Of a stretch of DNA of 64,000 nucleotides, positions 22,105 to 32,008 are shown one piece after another. The notes below the pieces were generated by a model. The model worked only from the letters and a program-made list of their open reading frames with translations, had not been told where the DNA came from and did no database searches. The stretch lies in contig JARGSG010000038.1 in NCBI GenBank assembly GCA_030374805.1, positions 348,099 through 412,098 of the forward strand. The letters run 5' to 3'. The position numbers and the translations under genes were made by a program. Position 1 is the stretch's first letter; each line of letters begins with the position of its first letter. The DNA is from Gracilaria gracilis. Its lineage: Eukaryota; Rhodophyta; Florideophyceae; Gracilariales; Gracilariaceae.

Positions 22105-24003
22105 ATGAGAAGCGCAAAAGTAGCTGTTGGGGAATGTCCACTTTGGCGCAAGACGTCGCTACGAGCAGATCTTTGGCGTCAACTGCTCAACGCTTTGCCA
22201 TTCGTGGTGCGTTCCATTCGGTTTGGTATTTTAGATCAACTATCAATACCATTCACGGACGGGACAGTACTGCCCAACATTCCCCAGTCTTAGTGGGACA
22301 AGGATTACGTAGAAGAAGACTTGAGACGAGAAATATTAGAGAGTATCTACGAGGAAATCACAGAGGACTTCGCGAGGGCTCTTGTACCCGAGGGCAAGAT
22401 GGTTTCTTCTGCTTTTACTGTGTGGCGCACAGATTCCACTTGAAAAGAGAAGCCTCGGTTTGTAATCAATTTTTCGCAGCAGAGCAAGCACTGACCAAAG
22501 GGGACAACAAAAATGGAGACTTTACTTGGGTTCGCTCTCGACCTCCAACACAAGGACTACCTCATGTCCTGGGACATAAAGGGGGATACCGTGCGTTTTC
22601 CCTGCACCCCAGTATGCGGGACAATTTCATCTTTCGGTACGGACAGCGCTACTTTCGCTGCATAGCGCTTCCTTTCGGCTGGAGACGGTCAGCCTGGTGG
22701 TTCACAAAGCTGCTCAAGCCGCTCGTCAGGTATATTCGTTGCACATTAGGCTACCGGCTCTTGCCTTACATCGACGACTTCTTGGCATCGCCGTTGCTCT
22801 CGGGCCGCCCTTCCATGCCGAGGAACTGCGCAATAGTCCGCAAGAAGCTGGGACGGCTTCTTCAAAGGTTGGGGATAACCAGGTACCCTTCCAAGGGCAA
22901 CAGGCCGGGTTCTCAGCAATTCGAACACCTGGGGTTTCACATAAACGCACTCAGTATGCGTGTCCACCTGGTGTCACACAAAGTGGAACGCGTTCAACGC
23001 CTCTCCGTGAAACTGCTGCGCACTGCTGTTCTGCACCGACGTTTAGTGTCTTTGCAATCGCTGCGCCAGTTCTGCGGCGTTTGCATTTCTTTAGGCCTAG
23101 CCTTCCCTCTAGCGCGATTCTACAAACGGTGTTTCTACGACGATATTTGTACAACTTCGTACAAAGTTCGTCAACGACTCGGAGCCGATGTCCGCGTTCG
23201 CCTCTCCCGGGAGTCTCTCCGGGGCATTCGCTACTGGTGCTCACTTACCTGCGGCGAGAGTCGCTCGCTTCACCACGAGGGAGCTCAGCTTTCAATGCAC
23301 AGCGACGCAGCGGACGTAGGCTACGGAGGTACGCTTGGTACAAACCTACGGGCAGGGCGCCCCGGTTCGTGGGAAGGACAAGGTTTATGGAGAAGCACCG
23401 AGAAGATTCTTTGGATCACACTACGAGAGCTGCGCGCAGTTGCGCTTCTTATATCCCACCACTTTGCGGACCATATTTCTCAGGATCACGTGCGCAAGGT
23501 CCTCATTCACGAGAACAATCAGGCCTTTGCCCTGGTTCTGAACGCCATGGTGTCAGCCTCTACTGCGCTGATGTCCGAATTGCGGAAGCTCCGTCGACTC
23601 CTACGCGCTCTCGGGATAACAGTGGAAGCGAAGTGGCTGCCCAGTGCAGTGAACCGTTTCCCGGATCGGCTCTCCCGAACGTGGTTGCCACACGACGTTC
23701 GTGCGACGCTGCGCCTGATGGACGCATTGAAGCGTGAATACGACTCCGACCGCCACGTGTTCTGGAATCGGCCACTCGGGAAACGACTAGCCGACCGCAG
23801 GAAGTACGTGGAGTCCCATATGGAAGACCACTGGTCGCCAAACCTCTGTCATATGTGAACCCTTCCCTTCGACTTTCTTCCCCTAGGCATCGCCAAAATC
23901 GCCCGCGAAGAGTCGAAGGGCATCCTCGTCGCTCCACATTCGCCGAACCAACAGTGGGTTTCCCGCCTTCAACGCATGAGCACACATTTCGAAGTTATGC
24001 ATT
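22105..24003 (+). pseudogene. DIRS-like reverse transcriptase-RNase H, decayed
   Basis: The first part (SIRFGILDQLSIPF... YVEEDLRREI... KMVSSAFTVW... ETLLGFALDLQHKDYLMSWDIKG) is broken by TAG at 22291, TGA at 22441 and TGA at 22492. A frameshift in the G run at 22581-22585 falls inside the catalytic DIKGGYRAFSLHP motif. From there the frame is open to 23858. It has the polymerase box YIDDFLAS, FEHLGFHIN, an RNase H start MHSDAADVGYGG, ELRAVALLI, and ALGITVEAKWLPSAVNRFPDRLSRTW. The RNase H motif that normally has Asp-Asn reads HENNQA, so a catalytic Asp appears lost. In a shifted frame, 23860-24003 resembles the VAPHSPNQQW segment that follows RNase H in these elements. The tyrosine recombinase is missing. 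Confidence 0.85.
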
Positions 24004-24646
24004 AAAAGGGTGAGAAACAATACAAACAGTGTACACAAGAACAAGACGATCACACAACAACAGATGAGCTGCGCTTAATCTCTGACAGCAAAGAGTGCGG
24101 CACCGACCCAATAAATAGGCAGAAAGGAACAAACATAAACGGTTGTGAGTACTAAACGGTCGTTGAACCTTGTCGGGGACTCGGAACTTTGGGGTTCCAG
24201 GTGTCGGGTTTATTGGAATACATACCTGGAAGAGGCCGATGCTCTTTCAGGTACCCATTCAATACATTCCAAGTACGAGACCGACCCACGAAGTGTAACA
24301 AGGGTAACCGGATTTTGGTTCCCGTGTTCAAATGGAAACACTATGCATCTAGTGACAACAATGGCCAATTGAATTTGATATAGTAGTGACCAGGTAAAAA
24401 CGAATTTACCAATAATGTGGTACAGAAACAAACAAACCTCAATCAGATTGCAGATTCTGCATGCCATATAAAGTGTCTATACACAACAAAGTAACTACTG
24501 TGTAATACTGTTGTTTTTAGCGTCACCATTTACCTGTGTTTTAATACAACCATAAGTAACGTAGCAATGATTATGAACCAAACTTCAGGAGCACGAAGTA
24601 GAGTTCAGTTTTCTTTCAAGTTCTGCTTCTTTCGGAATAGTAAACC
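24004..24646. other. Non-coding leader with CCTTGTCGGGGAC motif
   Basis: No gene. CCTTGTCGGGGACTCGGA near 24169-24186 repeats the minus-strand motif near 13520. It probably lies in the terminal or untranslated region of the element coding the zinc-finger protein that starts at 24647. Confidence 0.4.
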
Positions 24647-25330
24647 ATGTCAGAGTGTACTGAACGTCTGCACGGAACCTGCAAGCACCATAAACCGAAG
24701 GGATGCCATGCTCACACTTGCCTTTATTGTACTAAATCAATCCATGGTATATGTGGTCGCGCTCTTAATCCTGAAGAAATCGAAAAATATGCCCCCGGGA
24801 AAGAAATAGAGGGATATGGAGCTCCTCGCGTTTGTACAGGCTGCGACTTGGAAGATGAAGTACATCCAGGACGATATGTACCCAAATTGCTCAACAGAAA
24901 TAGAGCTCTAGTTGGTACACCAAAACTGTCCACTGAGCCCTCTGTTGTTCCTCAATTTCCTCTCGCTGTTTCACAGGAGTCAATTCCGGAGAACCACAGC
25001 CCAAAGCGGTCTTTCACAACAGAAGAGAATCTTCCAATATTGTTCAACGTGGATGTAATTGGTGACTCTGATACAGACAGTAGTGATTCTGACTACATTT
25101 TGAGAACATTCGAAGACGCAGAATACTCTTCAAATGACGAATTTGGTGATGGTCCGCATCATGCTTGGGTGGAAGTACCGCTGCAGACAAAGCGCATTCA
25201 GTTGGAGATTGAAGATATTGAGGGTTCTTACGACTATACGTTCCGGTTTCAGCATTGCAACTCTTGTATTTTGAAGATCTTCCGTCCATGTTTTTGCCTT
25301 TTTAACCACACTGTCTGTGTTGTACTCTAA
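24647..25330 (+). CDS. Cys/His-rich zinc-finger protein, copy 2 (intact)
   Basis: An intact 227-residue frame from the ATG at 24647. The N-terminus has a dense Cys/His module, GTCKHHKPKGCHAHTCLYC then SIHGICGR and APRVCTGCDLEDE, which should bind zinc. The middle is Ser/Thr/Pro-rich, then comes an acidic segment (DSDTDSSDSD, SSNDEFGDG) and a conserved AWVEVPLQTKRIQL. The same order is seen in the damaged copy at 18490-19021. The adjacent transposase-like frames of copy 1 are absent here: the sequence turns into unrelated DNA after 25330. Family and target are unknown; a transposon-encoded DNA-binding protein is the likeliest reading. Confidence 0.6.
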   Translation: MSECTERLHGTCKHHKPKGCHAHTCLYCTKSIHGICGRALNPEEIEKYAPGKEIEGYGAPRVCTGCDLEDEVHPGRYVPKLLNRNRALVGTPKLSTEPSVVPQFPLAVSQESIPENHSPKRSFTTEENLPILFNVDVIGDSDTDSSDSDYILRTFEDAEYSSNDEFGDGPHHAWVEVPLQTKRIQLEIEDIEGSYDYTFRFQHCNSCILKIFRPCFCLFNHTVCVVL

Positions 25331-25438
25331 GTGGGTTTCCCTCGCCTCTTAAACCTTTAAAACCGCACACCGTCTTAAAATACGTTTCAATACCAAAAGC
25401 TTTCATATCGAAACAATCGAAAAATCCAAAAACTAACT

Positions 25439-26070
25439 GTGCAAAACGGGATTGTTAAGGCACCCCCTTCTCAACTCCAAACCCTTTCAGAAGCAGTAGA
25501 AAGGTTTTATTGGCTTAGGGAAGGAGAATATGGGCCTGAGGGGTCGTGTGGCGGTGCTGCCGGAGCAAGTGTGGAGCACGTGGAGAAGGCGTGCATGTTG
25601 CTGTTCGAATTAAAGGAGTTGTTGAGAGGAGGAGATGTTGGGATGGAAAGGGGAGACGAAAAGGTTCACCGGTGTCGTCAGGCTCTCGCGGTGGACGTGG
25701 GTGTGTGAGGGGACGACGAGGGAAGAGAAATGTGGGAAGATTGATGGGCGGCGGCTCAAGAAGAGGCGAAAGAGGGGGGGTGTGATGGTGGACGGGTATG
25801 GAAATGTGTATGTATCGCCGCAGCTTCCGTGTGGAGCGCCAATGGTTGAGTTTTGTAGTGCGACGGCGGCTGTGCGAACAGCGGAACGCGTACTGGAGGA
25901 GCAGGTGTAGAAGAAACTGGGAGGGCTTGGATGCCGATTTGGAGCTAGAAGGGTGTTCGAGAATGGAGAAAGTGTTCCGTTGGAGTTCTTCAACTTCAAA
26001 GTTAAGGAAACTGCGACTCAGGATCCGAGTGCAGGGTTGGAATGAGGGAGCGCTAATCGTGGGTTCGTAA
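25439..26070 (+). pseudogene. Unrecognised frame-shifted ORF near a transposon end
   Basis: GC-rich coding-like sequence: frame one (FYWLREGEYGPEG... ELKELLRGGDV) stops at 25708, a second continues through EEKCGKIDGRRLKKRRKR and VYVSPQLPCGAPMVEFC to 25910, then GLGCRFGARRVFENG in the same frame after a stop. I cannot name it. It ends about 60 bp before the AACTAGC-rich transposon end at 26133-26287, so it may be a gene of that element. Confidence 0.3.
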
Positions 26071-26132
26071 TGTTTCAGAGTGTTTTTGACGAGTGTGGGG
26101 AATGTAAAGTTACGAGCAGTGGCATTGGAACT

Positions 26133-26287
26133 GCAAACTAGCCTTCAATGCCAATAGGTGAAGTTCGAACTGCACTGAACGGAAACGTGATTTCGCCTTG
26201 CCAACTAGCGTAAACTGCGAAAATGCTGGTTTTTCCGGACTTTTATTTTCAGAACTAGTGATCTAGCATACAAAACTAGCATTCCGA
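26133..26287. repeat. Second copy of the AACTAGC subterminal/terminal sequence
   Basis: Motifs near 26136 (AACTAGCC), 26199 (AACTAGCG), 26262 (CTAGCAT) and the 17-mer CAAAACTAGCATTCCGA at 26271-26287, identical to 10224-10240. It marks the end of another element of the same family. Confidence 0.6.
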
Positions 26288-26492
26288 GAAACCGACGAAC
26301 GGAAGCCTCCTTCTCAGGTGAGAGGTATTCGTAATGGGCAATGACTTTTGCCCATTCACGCATGGTTAAAACGCACTGCGGAGAAGTATGCCTTCGCGTA
26401 TAGAAGAGGTGACAGATCAATCCAGCGATGGCACTGACGTGCCGAGTATTCAAGAATCGCACCACTGGGCAGGGAGCCTGCCAGACAGGCCG

Positions 26493-27262
26493 TCAGGCCC
26501 GGGTTCCACCGTTCTCATATGACACGCGAGGCGGTCGAACTCGCTTCGAATCTACATACAGCAGTGTATCGTCAGGAGCCGTCTGAAACGAGGCATCCGT
26601 GGTTGAGGGGAGCTCCGTTGTCGGGATTGAGAGCACGTCACTACGGGCAAAGTGCACCAGATCATACTCCCTATTGGAGCGTTTGTCAGCCATCATTGAC
26701 GCAGACGGGGTCCCTGGTTCCAACATCAATGCTTTAGCGGACTTCAACCGGCTACTCAGGACTCGTGTGCGTAGCTCATCGCCTTCGGCGCGTGCATACT
26801 GCACCAGTTCCAAATACGTGATCTTACGGTTCCCTTCACGACGACGGGCCGCTAGAGTCCGTATATCTGGGTCTAGTCCATCAACGAACATGGTATAACG
26901 CTCTTGGGCGGAATAGACACTGCCACAACTGTGGAAGGCATTGTTCAGGCGCTCCGAGTAATCGGTTTCCGTTTCGCCGGGGCGTTGTTTGGTGTCTCTA
27001 AGAGCGAGGATTGCCGACTGGATAGCGGTTCCAATTGGATAGGACCTCAGTAGGTACTGAAGTGCTTCAGGTCAGCAGGTAATCCCTTCTTTAGAGGCGC
27101 GCGATGAATCTCTTACAGAGTTTTACTAATCTTCCGCGATTCCGCGTAGAAAATGAGGCAGAAGCGGCAAACGCTTGTCCTTCATTCATCCCAAGGATGT
27201 CGGGTTCTGCGACAAAGCGTGATAGAAAATTCAACACCAAGATGGGATCATCACCTGTTACC
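26493..27262 (-). pseudogene. Ty3/gypsy gag remnant
   Basis: Minus-strand reading gives DPILVLNFLSRFVAEPD and LGMNEGQAFAA near 27260-27170, two stops, then RPGETETDYSERLNNAFHSC, RYTMFVDGLDPDIRTLAARR and LELVQYARAEGDELR. This is the order of the retrotransposon gag domain (long helices, then FVxGL). The remaining 26493-26700 has low similarity to anything. The 5' edge coincides with the hairpin at 27246-27286. Confidence 0.75.
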
Positions 27263-27286
27263 AGTTGATGGTAACAGGTGATGATC
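27246..27286. repeat. Perfect 18-bp inverted repeat at gag/DnaE junction
   Basis: 27246-27263 is the exact reverse complement of 27269-27286 with a 5-base loop (GTTGA). The left arm is gag-derived sequence; the DnaE coding sequence starts four bases after the right arm. It looks like a fold-back join made during insertion or rearrangement. Confidence 0.9.
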
Positions 27287-27290
27287 TGGG

Positions 27291-29065
27291 TTGGAACCTA
27301 TTGAGTACGACCATCCGCTTCTGGAGCCCATACTTAAGGAGACTTATGGTATCATGGTGTACCAAGAACAAATCATGCGCATCGCTCGAGATCTTGCCGG
27401 CTACAGCTTGGGACAAGCGGACATTCTACGTCGAGCCATCGGAAAAAAGAAGCTGAAGGACATGGAGAAGGAACGCCCAAGGTTCGTAAAGGGCGCAGGT
27501 GAGAGAGGTATCTCAGAAGGCGTATCTGAGAAGCTGTTTGACATGATGGTGAAGTTTGCAGAGTACTGCTTTAACAAATCCCATTCCACCGCGTACGCTT
27601 ACTTGACATATCAAACAGCATTTCTGAAAGCAAATTATCCTGTTGAATATTCTGCAAGCCTCTTGACATCCAACATGCAATAGTCTGAGAAGCTTGTCCG
27701 TTACTTGAGCGATGCAAGGATGCTGGGAGTTCGCATTCTTCCTCCATCCGTGAACACCTCAGGACTTGGCTTCACTGTTCATCGCCAAGATGGTACAAGT
27801 ATGGTACGCTTTGGTTTTGAAGCTGTGAAAACAGGAGGTTCGTCGGTAAGTCAGGCCCTTATTGACAAGCGAGATACGGGGAGCTTTTCAGGAGCATCGT
27901 GGACTTAATTAACCGTGTTGACTTGCGAGTACTGAATAAGAGAGCAATCGCCGCTCTTATTCAAGCTGGGGCTTTTGATGAGCTTCATTCAAATCGCAGG
28001 GTTCTGCTTGAGGAGTTTGAAGGTTTGTTGACATTGCGGCGAAAACTACGTGATAAGAAGAAAAGGTGGGAGAGCAAGAAAACAGCACGGGAAGATATCG
28101 AAAACCTAATCGAGTTGGAAAGAACGGCATGGGAAGAGGCAGCAATTGAGTTGGCCCGTGCTGGCGAGGAGCGCCCAGATTCTACAGATCTTGAACGTCT
28201 TTCTGGGGAGAAGGCATCCATAGGATTTTATGTCTCAGATCACCCCCTTGAAGACCTCCAGGAAGTGTCGAAGTTTCTTGGATGTACACCAGTCGTTTCT
28301 TTGTCGGAGAAGTGGCCGACAATAGTTATGAGGTGAGCGGATCGGAGAGGTCGGAGTCGATTGCCCCCACCCTTCCAAATGGCGCCGAAGTCATGATCTT
28401 GTCTTGTGTAACTGAATTGCAGAAGATGATTACTGCCAAGGGAAGGAAAATGGCGAGATGGGTGATTGAAGATTCGACAAGTCGTGTGGTTGGCGTTGTG
28501 TTTCGAGGCCAATACGAATTGGTCGAGCAAACGATACACCGTTCCTTGAGTGCTGAGGCCTTGATCAACCAAGAAGCGGACAGCGATGAACCAGATTCAC
28601 AATATGTAGTTCAAGAAGATGCCAGAGTGGTTGTATGAGGGAAAATAGACAGAGAATCGTCTGGTACAGTTCAGGTAGTCGTCGATGACGTACAACGAGT
28701 TGAGGAAGTCCACGCCGTCGTCGTAGCAGCGAGATATGATCCGAAGCGATCGAAAGCTCAACGTTTAGATGTTCTCAGGAGCATTGCAAAAAATGTTCTA
28801 GGAGAAACATATCGAGGAGAGGATAGAAGTAACATTCATACCAAAAGACGAAGATGGATTAAATCCAAACCCCTGCACGAAAAGAATCGAGTGCCGCTTC
28901 TGCTGCGCTTTCTAGATGAAGATGGTAACACAGTTTCGACATCAAACGTTGGGAACGAATTTCGATTCCCATCGAAAAGCGATGCACTTGTCGCTGAGCT
29001 GCAAAGAATAAGAGGGGTGGAATGTGTAAATATCTCGGTGTCCGATAGTCTAGCAGATATTACTA
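27291..29065 (+). pseudogene. dnaE: Cyanobacterial-type DNA polymerase III alpha (DnaE), C-terminal half, broken
   Basis: The frame reads [60 protein letters not shown] and [19 protein letters not shown]: the fingers region of bacterial replicative polymerase, with the Tyr-Cys site where cyanobacterial DnaE carries its split intein, here without intein. Then come RVDLRVLNKRAIAALIQAGAFD, GFYVSDHPL, the OB-fold MILSCVTELQKMITAKGRKM, and the tail GKIDRESSGTVQVVVDDV. Lesions: TAG 27681, frameshift near 27889, frameshift near 28300, TGA 28636 (where Trp is expected). The N-terminal PHP and palm regions, with the catalytic Asp residues, are absent. The best explanation is a gene from the plastid ancestor or a cyanobacterium, now a truncated copy. 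Confidence 0.85.
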
Positions 29066-30306
29066 GCAGTTTCATGCTATGTTTTGATGATATGGATGAT
29101 CGAAATGAGATGAAAACTATGCATGAGAATACAGCTAAAGCTGCAGAGAGTATCATACCTCATGGCGTTCAGGAACCTCGAGAGGAGGTTTCCGATGAAG
29201 GGTTCGTACGAATACCCAGAGAATGTAGCAGCGACCAAACTGATGATCATTCGCCGCCCCAAATAGAAGAGTTTTATGCATCTTCGTTAAGTGTTCAGGA
29301 TACTTCCGCTACCGCAACTCCTATGGACAAGGAGACACAAGTACTACCGAGTGCGACGAGGCCATTACCGGAAACTGTGATCAATACGAGAGCCCAAGAG
29401 TGTGAGCGCCCAATTCATTCATGCAGCGAGGCAGACATGGGATGGAGTAGTAACAAAAGCGAGGCAGTGATCAACAGTATGAAGTGGGTTTCGAAGCGCG
29501 ACACCTTTGCCGAACAGGTTTTCTGCGCCGGACTACGAATGAACGACTTTGCTCCTTCAGATTCTTTCTTACGATACATTGAAGAGGCAAAGTCTTCTCT
29601 TCTTACTGCGCCACGCGAGGATGAGCAGGTTCGAGCCCGACTTGAAGCGAACTTGCATAGCACTACTCTCGATTCGCAAGTGAAGCATCTTGCCGAAGTA
29701 CGACCAAAGATTGGCAGCGAAAGCTTTAGCGCTCTCAAACGGGATACAGTAGAGGAGCAGGGACGATCTAAAGCCGAAGCGAATGCTCAGTCACATCGTT
29801 TCTCTGGTGATAGCGCACGACCCGATACAAGTACTTATTCCATCGGTCAAAGCTTGTTATTCGCAGACTCACAAGAGTTGTACGAATCTGCACCCGTGCA
29901 TGACTCGGACTTAGATATCACAGAGGGAATGCTAGTCGATTTTGACTCTTTTGGATTTGAAGGTCTGTTAGACGCAGTTTGCTTGTTTGCTAGTGACGTA
30001 GCTCGTCATCACTCGGGATACGAATGCGTTCTTACTGGAATTAGTGGCATATCCGCTTCGAAACTCGTGGAGAAAAACGTGATGTTGAGGGTAACTGGGA
30101 AGCTGTCATTCGTAGGAGAGAGAAGTATGTACGTACTAATCGATGTACGGAAAACTGAGCTAACTGGGGGACGAAAGCGAGTTAGGTCTTTTGGTCTAAT
30201 AGTCGTTGTGCTCTTTTGCAGGGAGAAGCAGGAGCCCCTGAATATATCCATTAAGAAACTTCAGAAACTTGTTCAGTCGATTTCAAAGTGTCTGAAGAGG
30301 AGCTAG
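29066..30306 (+). CDS. Continuation of the DnaE frame into a hotdog thioesterase-like domain
   Basis: The reading frame that carries the DnaE tail stays open from 28639 to 30306. After about 290 residues of polar, Ser/Thr-rich sequence, the last ~120 residues resemble an acyl-CoA thioesterase-type hotdog domain: LVDFDSFGFEGLLDAVCLFA, ARHHSGYECVLTGISG, VMLRVTGKLSFVGERSMYV and TELTGGRKRVRSF. In that family the long helix is followed by strands ending in a G-R-(T/S)-S-M-like motif. A GT...TTTTGCAG stretch at about 30179-30221 could be a short intron but is not needed to keep the frame. Whether polymerase and hotdog parts ever formed one protein or are two genes joined by loss of a stop cannot be decided here. 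Confidence 0.45.
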
Positions 30307-31252
30307 AGATGTGTCTAATCCATGTAACAGACAAGAGCAGCAAAATTTTGTTGTATCGCAGCAGTTTCAGGATCGCTCTACCAAGCACATTTTGGCTACT
30401 AACATTGAAGGAAGTCATGACACCCATGCTGATGGAGGACAAGTTTTGAGTTCGATGCGGATACACTAGCACTCTTTCTTCAAAACGATTGGATCATGAT
30501 ACTCTGTTCCGATGTAGACACTTCGCCAAGAGCAATCAGATGACTACACCGAAACTTCCGTGCAAATCTCTAACGCCGTCGACTATCAAGCTAAATGTAC
30601 AATCCGAAAGAACCAGTCTAACTTTAAGACCCAACATGAATTCCTTCTCACTCGAAACTATGCTTCAATTATCTAGCTGATATACTTGTTTTTCGTGTTG
30701 TCGGATCCAATATGGTTATGTCACCACCACGTTTTTTCGGTCTCACAATCAATTACCTCCACGACACCATTACTCTTCAGCGGCACTACCTTCCGACTTC
30801 ACGCTTGTACGTGAGACATACGGAGCTAGTCTCGAAGTTCGAAAGTTTTCACCGGCGAATTGTGTCTTGGTGCTCTACGAAGGCCTGCACGCGCGTCATG
30901 ACAGATAAGCATCAACACGAAAGTGTGTGTAATCCTCGTACACCGTTGCCTCCGCATGCCTTTCAATATGTCTTTCCCATTACAGCTTTGGACAGGGGCT
31001 GAAAATAATTACTGTACCAAGGTTTATTGGGAAATGAGAGTACACCATTTTGTCTTTGCCGAGGTAGCTCCCATTGTCGAAATCACAACCATATCGTGTG
31101 GTCCGTACCTGGTGTTCATTCTTGGCGTCTTGTGTCCAATCTCTTGCGTCAGTAACTCTTTTGCGAAGCTACAACTCAACTATATGCAGTAAAGCTTCAA
31201 TATTCGAATAAAGAAGTACGCAAGCGCTCTGTTCTCACGGTAGGACTGTTAT
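30307..31252. other. No supported gene
   Basis: Short unrelated frames only. Nothing recognised on either strand. Confidence 0.5.
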
Positions 31253-31577
31253 GTAAATCAAAGTCTTCGAAGCATTAATTCTATTAGCAGGTGGATCATC
31301 TTACAAAACGCCCTCTGACTTGCTACTAAAACATGAAGGATTCATGAACGGGTCGACGGAATAAAACCTTTACATTGACGATGCAACAAGTTGAATCGCT
31401 GCTCTGCATATCAGTACCCTCAGTTCGCTCGTGGTGTTCTTCCCGTGCCATCCGGCAAAACTGTAGTGGATATGACAACGGGGTTACCCACTTGCGGAGA
31501 GCTCAACGGTTCCAACTCGACGGTTGCGAACTCAGCTCTCGACAGACGAGAGAGTCCGGGTAGCACTTGGGGCACAG
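31253..31577 (-). repeat. Inverted copy of the membrane-protein gene 3' end
   Basis: This stretch is the reverse complement (about 85-90% by eye) of 41690-42010. On the minus strand it still codes the last ~55 residues of the protein ending at 41845 (PQVLPGLSRLSRAEFATVEL, VISTTVLPDGTGRTPRA) plus its 3' flank. It is a detached gene-tail duplicate; the upstream gene part is absent. Confidence 0.8.
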
Positions 31578-31742
31578 TTAGTGTAGCACAGCTACTGATC
31601 GGTAGTTGGTGGCTGCGGTATAGAAGTGTTATAGGTCGTCGGGTCTTTAGCAAAGCCACGCGAACGAGTAGTTCACGCACACATTTTCACACAAAGGAGG
31701 AAAAGAAGAAGAGTGATATTGTAGCTCAGTGAGTGTAACACG

Positions 31743-31800
31743 GCTAGGTCTTCTTTTTTATTGTGGTCAGTCGTCCCTGATTCCGAGACGACTAGGTCTG
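31743..31800 (-). repeat. Solo LINE 3' terminus
   Basis: TGTGGTCAGTCG and flanks match the end of the LINE 3' UTR next to 17640, in the same orientation, ending in an A/G-rich tail on the minus strand. Probably a very short, 5'-truncated insertion. Confidence 0.5.
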
Positions 31801-32008
31801 TACGCCTAGTTACTTGCTACGATTTCAAGGTAAGCCTTATCCTGTAGGTAGTTGGGGGTCCCTTTGCAGCCCTAACATGTTACAAGGAAATCAGCGCACT
31901 ATTCGCATAACACTGAACAGAACACAAGCCTTTGTAGGGCACAACAGATCAGGTTCTGCGCAAGTACTCAAAACCAACAGCAAACACCGCTGTCTAATAA
32001 ATGGAGTT

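Noticed and set aside
22697..23737. A 346-codon plus-strand frame inside the DIRS element
   Set aside because: Out of frame with the reverse transcriptase/RNase H motifs and without motifs of its own.
27845..27890. GTAAGT...TTTTCAG stretch in DnaE that looks like a 46-nt intron
   Set aside because: The bases inside still code sequence matching DnaE (AVKTGGSSVSQALIDKRD), so a frameshift is more likely than an intron.
26493..29065. Contig from a bacterial contaminant because of DnaE
   Set aside because: DnaE is embedded directly between a gypsy gag remnant and eukaryotic transposon material, so contamination is unlikely unless the contig is chimeric.
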